Shown: positions 9,614 to 18,451 of the stretch, one piece after another
Numbering within the stretch: the first letter of the stretch is position 1
How the letters are laid out: the number at the start of each line of letters is the position of its first letter
DNA from: Chitinophagaceae bacterium
GTDB taxonomy: Bacteria; Bacteroidota; Bacteroidia; Chitinophagales; Chitinophagaceae
Assembly: GCA_019638625.1 (NCBI GenBank)
Contig: JAHBTK010000004.1
Coordinates: forward strand, 186,001 to 250,000
Length of the DNA stretch: 64,000 bases
Direction of reading: 5' to 3'
The notes under the pieces: generated by a model
Seen by the model: only the letters and a program-made list of their open reading frames with translations
Database searches by the model: none
Told to the model about the DNA's origin: nothing
Translations under genes and position numbers: made by a program

Positions 9614-10804
9614 ATGAACACGATTCAATCATTGTTACACGCTTATAAAAGAAACTGGAGCCTTGAGCGTGATTTCTACTGCAACCGGGAAGTGTTTAAT
9701 GCTGAAATAGAACATGTGTGGAAGAAAAGCTGGTTATTCGCCGGGTTCGATTGTGAAATTCCTGAAGCCGGCGATTACTTTTTATTCAGCATAATGGATC
9801 AGTCCATTATCATCATCCGGGGAGATGACGGCAACGTATATGCGCACCACAATTCCTGCAGGCATCGGGGCTCCGCTATATGCCTGGAAGAAAGAGGAAA
9901 TGAAGATAAACTTAAATGTCCCTACCACAATTGGGTATATGAAAAAGACGGAAGACTGAGAAATGCCCGTTTAATGCCTGATGATTTTGACAAGCGTCAT
10001 TTTGGATTACATCCGGTGCATGTATCCTTGATTGAAGGAGCTGTATTTATTTGCCTTGCAGATACAGCGCCTGATTTTACAAAAGAAACCAGGGAGCTGT
10101 CTCCTTATTTGCGCCCTTATCAATTGCAAAATGCAAAAGTGGCGTACAGGGAACGATATGAGCTAGACGCGAACTGGAAGCTGATAGGCGAAAACTTCAG
10201 AGAGTGCTATCACTGCGGACCTGTGCATATTGAATACTGCAGCGTGGTAGTTGGCGCCAACCTGGTTGAAGACAGGGAGGCAGTAGTGCAGGATAGTATG
10301 GAAATATGGAAACGCAACGGGCTGGCTGTTGAAACCATAGAGAATGAAAACGGCAGCAGTCACTACGCCACCCGGTACCCATTACGTCCTGGTATGGAAA
10401 GTTATACACTGGATGGTAAACCAGCCGCGCCTTTAATGGGAGAGCACCTCCATTATGACAGCGGTGTGGTGGGACTGATCAATTATCCTAACTTTTGGAT
10501 GGATGGCGTGAGTGATTATATATGGGCAATGCGTATTACGCCTATTGACGCATTGCATTCTGCTGTAGACCTCACATGGCTGGTAAGCGGCACAGCGGAA
10601 GAAGGTACGGATTATGATGTTGAAAGACTTACCGAGTTTTGGAAAATTACCGGCGAACAGGACTGGCATTTGTGTGAAAACAATCAAAAAGGGATAATGT
10701 CGTCTCGCTATGAACCCGGACCACTGGCGCCGTCTGAAGCTGATGTGGTAAATTTTCACTGGTGGTACCTGGATAAATTGCGGAAAGGAGTGAAAAAAGA
10801 CTGA
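9614..10804 (+). CDS. Rieske non-heme iron oxygenase, large subunit (quaternary-amine monooxygenase-like)
   Basis: Oxygenase of the aromatic-ring-hydroxylating/SRPBCC family. The N-terminal Rieske [2Fe-2S] domain has C82-x-H84 (SCRHRG) and C102-xx-H105 (CPYHNWVY). The catalytic domain has the mononuclear iron site in NWKLIGENFRECYHCGPVH (H200, H205, bridging acidic E197) with D350 in EQDWHLCEN as likely third ligand. The GENxRECYHCxxxH form resembles glycine betaine, stachydrine and choline oxygenases more than ring dioxygenases, and there is no beta subunit. Electrons probably come from the reductase that starts 1 bp downstream. Substrate inferred only: an N- or O-methylated small compound. 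Rieske oxygenases are uncommon in SusCD loci. Confidence 0.9.
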   Translation: MNTIQSLLHAYKRNWSLERDFYCNREVFNAEIEHVWKKSWLFAGFDCEIPEAGDYFLFSIMDQSIIIIRGDDGNVYAHHNSCRHRGSAICLEERGNEDKLKCPYHNWVYEKDGRLRNARLMPDDFDKRHFGLHPVHVSLIEGAVFICLADTAPDFTKETRELSPYLRPYQLQNAKVAYRERYELDANWKLIGENFRECYHCGPVHIEYCSVVVGANLVEDREAVVQDSMEIWKRNGLAVETIENENGSSHYATRYPLRPGMESYTLDGKPAAPLMGEHLHYDSGVVGLINYPNFWMDGVSDYIWAMRITPIDALHSAVDLTWLVSGTAEEGTDYDVERLTEFWKITGEQDWHLCENNQKGIMSSRYEPGPLAPSEADVVNFHWWYLDKLRKGVKKD

Positions 10805-10805
10805 T

Positions 10806-12248
10806 ATGAAGAAAACAACCAGCGCCCCCGAAAAGAGAACAAAGATTGTTTTGATAGGAAATGGACCGGTGGGGTTTAAGTTTTGCGAAAAATTTGTAAA
10901 ATACAGGTTGTCGAAAAACCATGACCTGGTTGTATATGGAGAGGAAACCTATCCTGCGTACGACAGGATAAACCTTACCAGTTTTTTTTCCGATCCTGCT
11001 GCAGAAAAGCTTATTCTTGCGCCGGTCTCCTGGTATACGCAGCATAAAATTATATTGAGAACCGGAGAGCAGGTTATTGAAATCAACCGCGGGGAAAAAT
11101 GGATCAAAACATCAAAAGGCACAGTTGAAAAATACGACCGGTTGATCCTGGCGACCGGATCAGGTCCTTTTATTCCTCCAATTGAAAACAGAAACCTGCC
11201 AGGCGTATTCGTATATCGTACATTAAATGATCTTATAGCAATAAAGGGGTATATACAACCGCATCACAAAGCGGTTGTGATTGGTGGCGGCATCCTGGGT
11301 TTAGAGGCCGCCCGTGCGCTTGTGAATATGGGATTGGAAACCGCTGTTATGGAAGTGACACCGCATATTATGGCCAGGCAACTGGATGGAGAAGGCGCCG
11401 CTGTGTTGCAGTCGCATCTTAACAAAACAGGATTAAAGGTATATTGTAATAAGCAGGCGCTAAAGATTGATGGAGACGGGAAAGCAGAAACTATTGTATG
11501 CGCTGACGGAACTGTTTTACCGGCAGATATAGTGGTGATCTCTGCAGGTATACGTCCGCGTGATGAACTTGCCCGTAGTGCCGGCCTGACATTGGGTGAA
11601 AATGGCGGTATAGCGGTGAACAATTATAATCTCACCAGTGATAATGATATATTTGCCATTGGTGAATGCGCATTTACCGCCGGAAAGATATGGGGGCTGG
11701 CGGCTCCCTGTTTTGAAATGGCGGAAGTAGTGGCTGCCCGGCTTGCAAAAATTTACAAAGTTTTTTTAGGCAACGCTTTTTTAATTACCCTTAAGATCAT
11801 GGATACAAGGGTGATTTCTTTTGGAGACGCCCTGGGAGCAATGCCACATACACCCATCCTGTTTGCAGACAGGGAATCAGGCATCTACAAACGTGTGAAT
11901 ATCTCGCCGGATGGCCAGTATGTTTTAGGCGGGATGATGATCGGCGATACCGGTGGCTATTCAGCGGTTTTTAATTTGCTGCGAAACAAAATAAAAATCA
12001 CATCGGATCTGTCTGAAATGATTGACCCGAAATCTGGTGGTGCGCAGCAACGGGTAATAGATTTGCCTGACAATGCTATTATATGCCTGTGTGAGGGCGT
12101 AACGAAGGGTGCTATTGTGGCGGATATTAAAGAGAATGGTTGTACACGCGTTGACGAAATTAAAAAAGGGACCAATGCCGGCACGGGATGCGAGAGTTGC
12201 ACCGGATTGCTTGAAGAGATATTGGCGGAGATGAATACCCGGCATTAA
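10806..12248 (+). CDS. NAD(P)H:FAD oxidoreductase with C-terminal BFD-type [2Fe-2S] domain
   Basis: Pyridine-nucleotide-disulfide-type reductase similar to the N-terminal half of assimilatory nitrite reductase (NirB) and to rubredoxin reductases. The first dinucleotide motif is VLIGNGPVGFKFCEKF, the second VVIGGGILGLEAARAL (about residues 157-172), and FAIGECAF marks the FAD-binding end. A BFD-like [2Fe-2S] domain closes the protein, with C427-x-C429 and C462-xx-C465 (ICLCEGVTKG, GCESCTG). It begins 1 bp after the Rieske gene, which suggests coupled translation and a two-component NADH-FAD-[2Fe-2S]-Rieske electron path. This pairing differs from the plant-type ferredoxin reductases common with Rieske oxygenases. 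Confidence 0.88.
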   Translation: MKKTTSAPEKRTKIVLIGNGPVGFKFCEKFVKYRLSKNHDLVVYGEETYPAYDRINLTSFFSDPAAEKLILAPVSWYTQHKIILRTGEQVIEINRGEKWIKTSKGTVEKYDRLILATGSGPFIPPIENRNLPGVFVYRTLNDLIAIKGYIQPHHKAVVIGGGILGLEAARALVNMGLETAVMEVTPHIMARQLDGEGAAVLQSHLNKTGLKVYCNKQALKIDGDGKAETIVCADGTVLPADIVVISAGIRPRDELARSAGLTLGENGGIAVNNYNLTSDNDIFAIGECAFTAGKIWGLAAPCFEMAEVVAARLAKIYKVFLGNAFLITLKIMDTRVISFGDALGAMPHTPILFADRESGIYKRVNISPDGQYVLGGMMIGDTGGYSAVFNLLRNKIKITSDLSEMIDPKSGGAQQRVIDLPDNAIICLCEGVTKGAIVADIKENGCTRVDEIKKGTNAGTGCESCTGLLEEILAEMNTRH

Positions 12249-12306
12249 AAAAGTGAAAATAATACCCATATTTTCAAATTACTGTTCAGGTTATTAAGTA
12301 AAAAAC

Positions 12307-13212
12307 ATGTACGATATTATTGCGGTAGCAGATCTATGCTTTGATATGATTGTTAGTGGGCCGCCGCCCGAATTTAACCAGGTAGAATTGTTGGCAGATG
12401 ATTACATGGTTGATCTCGGTGGCTCAGTTGGTATTTTCGCGTGCCAATATGCCAAGCTGGGAGGCAATATCGCTTTGCTGGGAACAGTAGGTAATGATAT
12501 GGCCGGGAAGCTGATACTGGACCGGTTGCAACAGTCGGGAGTAGATACAAAAATGATAGCGGTTACAAACAGCCTTAAAACCGGCATGGGTCTAAATCTT
12601 TCTTCCCGGGGCGACCGTGCCATGCTGGCTTATTTAGGAACAATGGATGACAATAAGCCGGATGTATTAAAAGATGATTTATTGCAAAAGACAAAACACT
12701 GGCATATAGCCAGTTATTTTTTATTGCAGCACATGCGTGATGCCTGGGAAAGCTGGATACAAAAACTGAAATCTAATAATATTACCGTTTCCCTGGACAG
12801 CAATTGGGATCCGCTTAACGAATGGGAAAATATAAAAAGCCTGTTGCCGCTTGTAGATGTTTTTTTGCCGAATGAAGCGGAGGCCCTTGCGATAAGCGGC
12901 GAAAAAGACCTGGTAAAGGCGGGATTATTTCTTGCAAAACTCTGCCCCCTGGTTGTAATTAAAACCGGGGAAAAAGGCGCTGTGGTTTTCAGAAAAGATA
13001 ATTATGTTGCATACCCCGTTCCGGAGGAGCTTACAAAAGAGTTACACATTGCCGATACTACCGGTGCAGGCGATAATTTTGATGCAGGTTTTGTACACGC
13101 GTGGTTATCGGACCTGAGCGAATATGATTGTGTGCAGCAGGGTTTTATTTGCGCAGTATCCAGTTTAAAGGAACTCGGAGGCATTAAAGGACAGGTTGTA
13201 AAAAATCAGTGA
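12307..13212 (+). CDS. PfkB-family carbohydrate kinase
   Basis: Ribokinase-fold sugar kinase of 301 residues. Visible features are the N-terminal IAVADLCFDMIVSG strand, the substrate-side LGGSVGIFACQYAKLGG motif (PfkB signature 1 region), NEAEALAISG, and the C-terminal signature 2 DTTGAGDNFDAGF with the catalytic Asp and anion hole. It follows the reductase by 58 bp. Together with the downstream SIS protein it mirrors FrlD/FrlB-type pairs (kinase plus sugar-phosphate deglycase or deaminase); this parallel is inference from family membership. Confidence 0.88.
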   Translation: MYDIIAVADLCFDMIVSGPPPEFNQVELLADDYMVDLGGSVGIFACQYAKLGGNIALLGTVGNDMAGKLILDRLQQSGVDTKMIAVTNSLKTGMGLNLSSRGDRAMLAYLGTMDDNKPDVLKDDLLQKTKHWHIASYFLLQHMRDAWESWIQKLKSNNITVSLDSNWDPLNEWENIKSLLPLVDVFLPNEAEALAISGEKDLVKAGLFLAKLCPLVVIKTGEKGAVVFRKDNYVAYPVPEELTKELHIADTTGAGDNFDAGFVHAWLSDLSEYDCVQQGFICAVSSLKELGGIKGQVVKNQ

Positions 13213-13376
13213 TGTTAATTTCGGGATTTCATCACATAGGATAATAAAGAGCCGGATGTACATAGGTCATGATAACATTTCTGTTTTTTCCTATGCCCTC
13301 ATGCTCCTGTATACCGAAAAAATTAAACGTATTGCATTTAGTCTTCAGAGAATTTTAATCAATTGAAAAAGCAATA

Positions 13377-14423
13377 ATGACAAAATATCTAAAAGATATA
13401 CTGGATCAGCCTGAGCAACTACAGCAATCTTTACAGTATAGTATTACTTCGGGCAAGCAGCCATTGCAGGCAGCAGCCTCATTAATAAAAAAAACAAAAC
13501 ATGTATTTATCAGTGCTATTGGCGCCAGTTGGAGCGCCGGTTTAGCTATACAGGCCGCATTCAATCAATCGGGTGTGCAGGCCATACTGTGTGATGCCGC
13601 AGATTTTTTTCACTATACAAAAATCCCGGCAGATTCAGTGGTGCTTTTTTTGTCGCGCAGCGGCAAAAGCGTTGAGCTTGTAAATGCATTACCCAGGTGC
13701 AGAGCAGCCGATGCAGGTATTATTTCAATTACCAATGCGGCTGACAGCCCCCTTGGTAAAGAAGCTGATATTTGTTTACTGACAAATGTGGCATTCGATC
13801 ACAGCATATCGGTGAGTACCTATACTTCTATTATACTTACAGGTATTTTGTTGGCGGAGATAATAGAGAAAGGAGAAATACCGGGTTCAACCCAAACAGC
13901 GTTGAAGCTTTGTTTTGACGCGTTGCCACAAAGCATTCAGCAATGGCAACAACAGGTAGCGTCTTCAGACTGGCTGCTTAATATCAGCCCATACGTTTAT
14001 TTCCTGGCGCGTGGCATCAATATCGCTTCTGCCCATGAAGGTATGTTGCTATGGGAGGAGGCCGCGAAACAGCCGGCGGCTGCGCTTACTACCGGAACGT
14101 TCCGGCACGGACCACAGGAGATCATTAAAAATCCCCTGAGCATTGCTGTATGGATCAGCAACGACGCTGTTAAAAAGCATGATATCGCGTTGGTAAAGGA
14201 TCTTGTTTCCAAAGGAGTAAGGATATTGATGGTTGGAAATGATCTGCCGGAAGATACAGGAGCAGAAAAGATATATCTTCCTGCTATACCTGGTCTTTTC
14301 GGCCCTGTTATTAATATCATACCCATACAACTGGCAGTTGAAAAGCTGGCGCACCTAAAGCAGGTTGATCCCGATAATTTTTACTTCTGCAGTTTTGTAG
14401 TTGAAAAAGAAGGCGGGCTTTAA
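13377..14423 (+). CDS. Tandem SIS-domain sugar-phosphate isomerase/deaminase-like protein
   Basis: 348 residues with two SIS domains, as in the isomerase half of GlmS, AgaS and the fructoselysine-6-phosphate deglycase FrlB. The first domain shows FISAIGASWSAGLA and VVLFLSRSGKSVELVNAL; the second shows LARGINIASAHEGMLLWEEAAK and TGTFRHGPQEII, which corresponds to the HGP motif of GlmS. There is no glutaminase domain. It probably acts on the phosphorylated product of the PfkB kinase. Its stop overlaps the stop of the convergent sigma factor gene by 4 bp. Confidence 0.85.
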   Translation: MTKYLKDILDQPEQLQQSLQYSITSGKQPLQAAASLIKKTKHVFISAIGASWSAGLAIQAAFNQSGVQAILCDAADFFHYTKIPADSVVLFLSRSGKSVELVNALPRCRAADAGIISITNAADSPLGKEADICLLTNVAFDHSISVSTYTSIILTGILLAEIIEKGEIPGSTQTALKLCFDALPQSIQQWQQQVASSDWLLNISPYVYFLARGINIASAHEGMLLWEEAAKQPAAALTTGTFRHGPQEIIKNPLSIAVWISNDAVKKHDIALVKDLVSKGVRILMVGNDLPEDTGAEKIYLPAIPGLFGPVINIIPIQLAVEKLAHLKQVDPDNFYFCSFVVEKEGGL

Positions 14424-14989
14424 AATAAAAACGAGGTTGCTTTCTGCAAACTGGTCTTCAGCGCTTTCAGCGCATAGGTGATATGCGCCTGCACTGTTTT
14501 ACCCGAAATATTAAGCGCACCGGCAATTTGCTTTTCCGTAAAACCCTCTCCACGACTCATCCGGAAAACCAGGCGGCATTTTTGGGGTAACTTTTCTATG
14601 GTTTGTTCCAGTTGTCGCCTCACAGATTCCGAATCTATCCAGTCAAGGGTATAATTGTCTTCAATTTTCAGGTTCTGCGACAATTTCTCCCGGGTATGTT
14701 TCTGCCTCTTTTCCCGTGCCAGCGAGGCCATAATGCCATATTTGACGCTTGAGGCAACGTACGTGTAAAAGGAATACCGGATAACAAGTTCTTTCCTTAG
14801 TTTCCATACATTTAAAAATACCTGCTGCACTATTTCTTCCGCCTCCTGCTGAGACCCGGTGTGAAAAGCCGCTTCCGCAAGCAGTTTTTTCCAATACCGG
14901 TTATACAACACCTCGAATGCCCTTACACTGTCATCCTCCCTGAGTAATTTCAACAGGATCTCATCATTATGGAGGGAAAGCAGTTTCAC
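14420..14989 (-). CDS. ECF-type RNA polymerase sigma factor
   Basis: RpoE-like sigma factor of 189 residues. Region 2 is AFEVLYNRYWKKLL with EAEEIVQQVFLNVWKLR; region 4 is EKLPQKCRLVFRMSRGEGFTEKQIAGALNISGKTVQAHITYALK. The start codon is GTG (minus strand, 14989-14987). It closes the catabolic locus from the opposite strand, 11 kb from the FecR anti-sigma gene. In most related loci the sigma gene sits directly before FecR, so this is the best candidate partner for that FecR/SusC signalling pair, although separated from it. A run of nine G residues lies about 40 bp upstream. Confidence 0.9.
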   Translation of the reverse strand: MKLLSLHNDEILLKLLREDDSVRAFEVLYNRYWKKLLAEAAFHTGSQQEAEEIVQQVFLNVWKLRKELVIRYSFYTYVASSVKYGIMASLAREKRQKHTREKLSQNLKIEDNYTLDWIDSESVRRQLEQTIEKLPQKCRLVFRMSRGEGFTEKQIAGALNISGKTVQAHITYALKALKTSLQKATSFLF

Positions 14990-15027
14990 AAAATAATCTG
15001 TTTACTTATAATAGCCCTTATTGTTGC

Positions 15028-15036
15028 GGGGGGGGG
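15028..15036. repeat. G9 homopolymer upstream of the sigma factor gene
   Basis: Nine consecutive G (C on the coding strand of the sigma gene) between the PhyH-like gene and the GTG start of the ECF sigma factor. Tracts of this length can slip during replication and change promoter spacing. Confidence 0.6.
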
Positions 15037-15090
15037 TGGAAAATACCGGCTGCTTAAAGTTGCGCAACCGGTACTCTATGCAATTCGCTG

Positions 15091-15930
15091 CTATTTTAAA
15101 GCCTGGTCGTTTTCTTTCTCTAAAAAGTTGGCCCCTTCAGAAATATCCAGCGCCTCCCATTCCAGCAACGCTTCGTCAGGAACAGCGGTCAGGGGTTTGG
15201 TGCTTGACTCCGAGGGTTCGTTATAAGGAACATTTTCTGAACGGTTGTATACCGATATCAATGACCACCTGGGTTTGTCAGACAGGTTCGATTCCGAGCG
15301 ATGCAGCAAATTCGGATGAAAAAACAAGGCATCTCCTGCCTTCAGTTCCACATACACCAGCTCTTTTGTTTTTAGCACAAGTTGTACGTAGTGTTCCGAA
15401 GCGCCTACCTGTTCGCCCGAAAAGCCATGCTCGATACGCCCCATTTTATGGGAGCCTTTTATTACCTGCAGACAACCATTTTCTTTATATGCATCTGTGA
15501 TAGCGATCATTACGGAAATCATCTGGTCCGGAAATAAAAATTCATTTTTGTACCAGTAGCCATAGTCCTGGTGCCACTCCCAGGCGCCCCCCACTTTTGG
15601 CTCTTTCTGCATAAGTTTACTATGAAAATGACAGACGGCACTCTCCCCTTCCATCAGTTCGTTCGCCGCATCTACCATACGATTGCTTTTAGTGAGCAAA
15701 CCATAGGCATCATTGCCGGGAGCATACCAAAGCGTAAGCTTTGTCTTTTTACCGGTTTGATCATTCAGATCAAAGGCATGTTTGCGCATGGTTCCGTCAG
15801 TAAATGCAATGTCCTGTAATTTCCGGATCTCTTCTGCACCGATAAAGCCTCTTACGATCGCATAGCCGTCTTTGTGATATCCGGCAACCTGCTCAGGTGT
15901 CAATTTAAAATTCTGCATACGGCATTTCAT
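15091..15930 (-). CDS. Phytanoyl-CoA dioxygenase (PhyH)-family Fe(II)/2-oxoglutarate oxygenase
   Basis: 279 residues with the double-stranded beta-helix of PhyH-type oxygenases. The iron site is H-x-D in WEWHQDYGYW and a distal His in FHPNLLHRSESNLSDKPRWS, where the Arg is the likely 2-oxoglutarate ligand. The N-terminus KLTPEQVAGYHKDGYAIVRGFI is typical. It lies downstream of the Gfo/Idh/MocA gene on the minus strand, with which it probably forms an operon. The substrate is unknown; family members hydroxylate diverse small molecules. An internal Met five codons in is an alternative start. Confidence 0.88.
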   Translation of the reverse strand: MKCRMQNFKLTPEQVAGYHKDGYAIVRGFIGAEEIRKLQDIAFTDGTMRKHAFDLNDQTGKKTKLTLWYAPGNDAYGLLTKSNRMVDAANELMEGESAVCHFHSKLMQKEPKVGGAWEWHQDYGYWYKNEFLFPDQMISVMIAITDAYKENGCLQVIKGSHKMGRIEHGFSGEQVGASEHYVQLVLKTKELVYVELKAGDALFFHPNLLHRSESNLSDKPRWSLISVYNRSENVPYNEPSESSTKPLTAVPDEALLEWEALDISEGANFLEKENDQALK

Positions 15931-15989
15931 TTATCAGAACCGTGTTTCGGTTCCGTGTGAATAAAAATTAAGATAACAGGAAGTATTCT

Positions 15990-17159
15990 CTACAGCACGG
16001 GAAACTTAAACGTGCTCTTCATCGGTACTTTCATACCGGTCGCCGACGACTTTTTAGCTGCCTCTATTACTTCCAGCACATGAAGCGCGTGTTCCACATT
16101 GATGGTAGGTTCAGTCTTATAAATCAGGGACTCTCCCACTTTGGTAGCGCCTTCCTGCCACACATAATCACCTTTGTCTGTACTCATCAGCTTGGGAGCT
16201 TCGTCAAATGAATCATCCAGTATTACACCGTTGGTTTCCCAGTCGTATCCTATTAAACGTACATTTCCCCTGTCTCCAAAGATCTGTATACTGTGCAGGG
16301 TCTGGTTGCCTGCTTCATGTCCGTGCGGATCAAAATAGTTGAAGCCGCACATTACGTGCGATATTACGCCGTTGCCATGGTCCATCAGCACATGGGCATT
16401 ATCCTCTGCTTCCACTTTCACTTTTCCTTTATCATCTACGGTCCTTTCCGGCTTCACAATAGAAAGCATTGCCATTACACTTTTTGCGGGTCCCAGCAGG
16501 GCTGTCAGAGTGGCCATATTGTATACGCCCAGGTCAGGCATGCTGCCACCGTCTTTTTCATAGAAAAAAGCTGACCAGGTAGGTCCTGTATGTCCGTATT
16601 GCCCGTGAGCACTACAGAGCTTGCCCAGTTTTCCGTCCTGGATACATTTATTCATAAATGCAAACTGCGGACTGTTAACAACCGCCGGAGCGCCCCAAAC
16701 GCGCAGCTTCTTTTGTTTTGCCAGGTCCAGCAGCGCCTTCCCTTCAGCATAGGTATTTGCCATAGGCTTTTCACTCCATACATGTTTGCCTGCCAACAAT
16801 GCCTTCCTGTTCAATTGTCCATGCTGCTGCATATCCGTGAGGGTGACCATCATATCGAAAGGCACTCCCTTCAGCATAGTATCGATATCCGGATAGGTCT
16901 TTGCTCCTACATTATATTGTTTATTCTGCGCTTCGGCACGTTCGGGTTTTATATCGCAAAGGCTCACAATTTCAATTGCGGAAGATGATTGCAGATGAGG
17001 AATATACCTGTTGCTAACGCTACCACAGCCAATGACGGCAACGCGCAGCTTCTGCTGCCCTGTTTCGGCGGCTAAACCCTCTAATGACGATAACAAAACC
17101 GCGGCTCCTGCAGAAGCGGTGTACTGTAGAAATTTTTTTCTTGAAATGGTACTATTCAT
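15990..17159 (-). CDS. Gfo/Idh/MocA-family oxidoreductase with Tat signal
   Basis: 389 residues. The N-terminus carries a twin-arginine-like or SRKKF leader (MNSTISRKKFLQYTASAGAAVLLSS), so export to the periplasm by Tat is likely. The NAD(P)-binding Rossmann motif is VAVIGCGSVSNRYIPHL, followed by the conserved EKPMANTYAEGKAL. Such exported members in Bacteroidota act on sugars or glycosides at the oxidation stage. It is transcribed divergently from the AraC regulator at 17514 and is followed by the PhyH gene, which suggests a second, AraC-controlled catabolic unit. Confidence 0.88.
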   Translation of the reverse strand: MNSTISRKKFLQYTASAGAAVLLSSLEGLAAETGQQKLRVAVIGCGSVSNRYIPHLQSSSAIEIVSLCDIKPERAEAQNKQYNVGAKTYPDIDTMLKGVPFDMMVTLTDMQQHGQLNRKALLAGKHVWSEKPMANTYAEGKALLDLAKQKKLRVWGAPAVVNSPQFAFMNKCIQDGKLGKLCSAHGQYGHTGPTWSAFFYEKDGGSMPDLGVYNMATLTALLGPAKSVMAMLSIVKPERTVDDKGKVKVEAEDNAHVLMDHGNGVISHVMCGFNYFDPHGHEAGNQTLHSIQIFGDRGNVRLIGYDWETNGVILDDSFDEAPKLMSTDKGDYVWQEGATKVGESLIYKTEPTINVEHALHVLEVIEAAKKSSATGMKVPMKSTFKFPVL

Positions 17160-17513
17160 GTTGTTATACTGTTTTTTGATTAAGTGAGAACTTTATCTGA
17201 ATATGGTTTATGAAAGGATAATACAGGTTTAACAGCCGGGAAGCCCGTCATTACCTGCGTTGTACTAAAAATAATGTCAGATAACCAATAGGAAAATAGT
17301 AGGTAAAAATGGCGGAACTGTGAAATACAGGCCGGCATCTGGCGTATTTGCCGGCATCATAAGCAATCGAGTCAATCAGCATAACCTAAAGCGTTATTGC
17401 ACAAAAATAGATACTCTGATTTCTGAAAACTACCACTTTTAGGCAACAAACCTGTACTTACATAACATTTTTTGATTTTTTTTGATACATTTATAGTCAT
17501 AAAACAATCGGTA
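17160..17513. other. Divergent intergenic control region
   Basis: About 350 bp between the oxidoreductase (minus) and the AraC regulator (plus). It should hold both promoters. A partial -7 box TACATTTA is at 17486-17493 on the plus strand, without a good -33 box. No gene or RNA family is recognisable. Confidence 0.45.
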
Positions 17514-18386
17514 ATGAAGCCTTCGCTGGAACACCTGCCCAAGGAAAATAACGAATCCTTTGTGGTAAAATATTTTGATTATGCCTACTATCCTACTCCC
17601 TGGCATTACCATCCTGAGTACGAAATCGTATTGGTAACAGAAAGTACGGGGAAACGCATCATCGGTGACCATATATCGGATTTCAAACCGGGCAATCTCG
17701 CTTTTATCGGTCCCAATATTCCCCATATTTATAAAAACGATCCGGTGTATTATGAAAATAATCCTACGTTGAAAGCCAGGTCAATAGTAGTGCATTTCAC
17801 AGGGTCCGCATTCGGCAGGGATTTTCTCTTTTTACCGGAATCGCTTCTGCTCAGGGGGCTGCTCGAAAAAGCATCCTCGGGGCTGGATATTCATGGAGAT
17901 ACCAACATCCGCGTGAGTGAAAAACTGATCCGGATCACCGGGCTGTCAGGATTGAAACGTTGGCTTTGCCTGCTGGATATTTTAACGGAAATCGCTGAAT
18001 CAAAAGAAACAACGCCCATCACCCGCTCCTCCCTGGTGGGATACAATGAAAAAGAATCCATCCGGCTGTGTAAGGTGCTGGATTGGATGACGGCTAATTT
18101 CGAAAAAAACATAAGATTGAACGAGGCGGCGACAATTGCCGGGATGCACGAAAATGCCTTCTCGCGATTTTTCTCAACACATACCCGGAAAACATTCTCG
18201 GGTTTTCTCCAGGAACTACGGTTGCAGAAAGCCGCCAGGTTGCTGACTGAATCTGACAATTCCGTAACTGAAATATGTTATGAATGCGGTTATAATAATA
18301 TCTCAAATTTCAACAAACAGTTCCTTATCCGTTATAAAACCAGCCCCAGGAAATATAAAAGGGCCTTTTTAGAAAAAAACAATTAA
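17514..18386 (+). CDS. AraC-family transcriptional regulator
   Basis: Cupin-type N-terminal sensor domain (YYPTPWHYHPEYEIVLVTE, PGNLAFIGPNIPH) followed by the double helix-turn-helix DNA-binding domain at about residues 190-285 (IRLNEAATIAGMHENAFSRFF and SVTEICYECGYNNISNFNKQFLIRYKTSPRKYK). ATG 17514 fits the family; the open frame extends 14 codons upstream. It probably controls the divergent Gfo/Idh-PhyH operon in response to a sugar-like ligand. Confidence 0.9.
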   Translation: MKPSLEHLPKENNESFVVKYFDYAYYPTPWHYHPEYEIVLVTESTGKRIIGDHISDFKPGNLAFIGPNIPHIYKNDPVYYENNPTLKARSIVVHFTGSAFGRDFLFLPESLLLRGLLEKASSGLDIHGDTNIRVSEKLIRITGLSGLKRWLCLLDILTEIAESKETTPITRSSLVGYNEKESIRLCKVLDWMTANFEKNIRLNEAATIAGMHENAFSRFFSTHTRKTFSGFLQELRLQKAARLLTESDNSVTEICYECGYNNISNFNKQFLIRYKTSPRKYKRAFLEKNN

Positions 18387-18451
18387 AATAATATCCGTTA
18401 CCAATGCAACACCCTTCTCGGTTTTTGGGTCAGAAAGCTAAACTTACGATC

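Noticed and set aside
14969..15226. Plus-strand frame through the G9 tract with a hydrophobic start
   Set aside because: It runs antisense into the PhyH gene and its glycine run is only the homopolymer; no family similarity.
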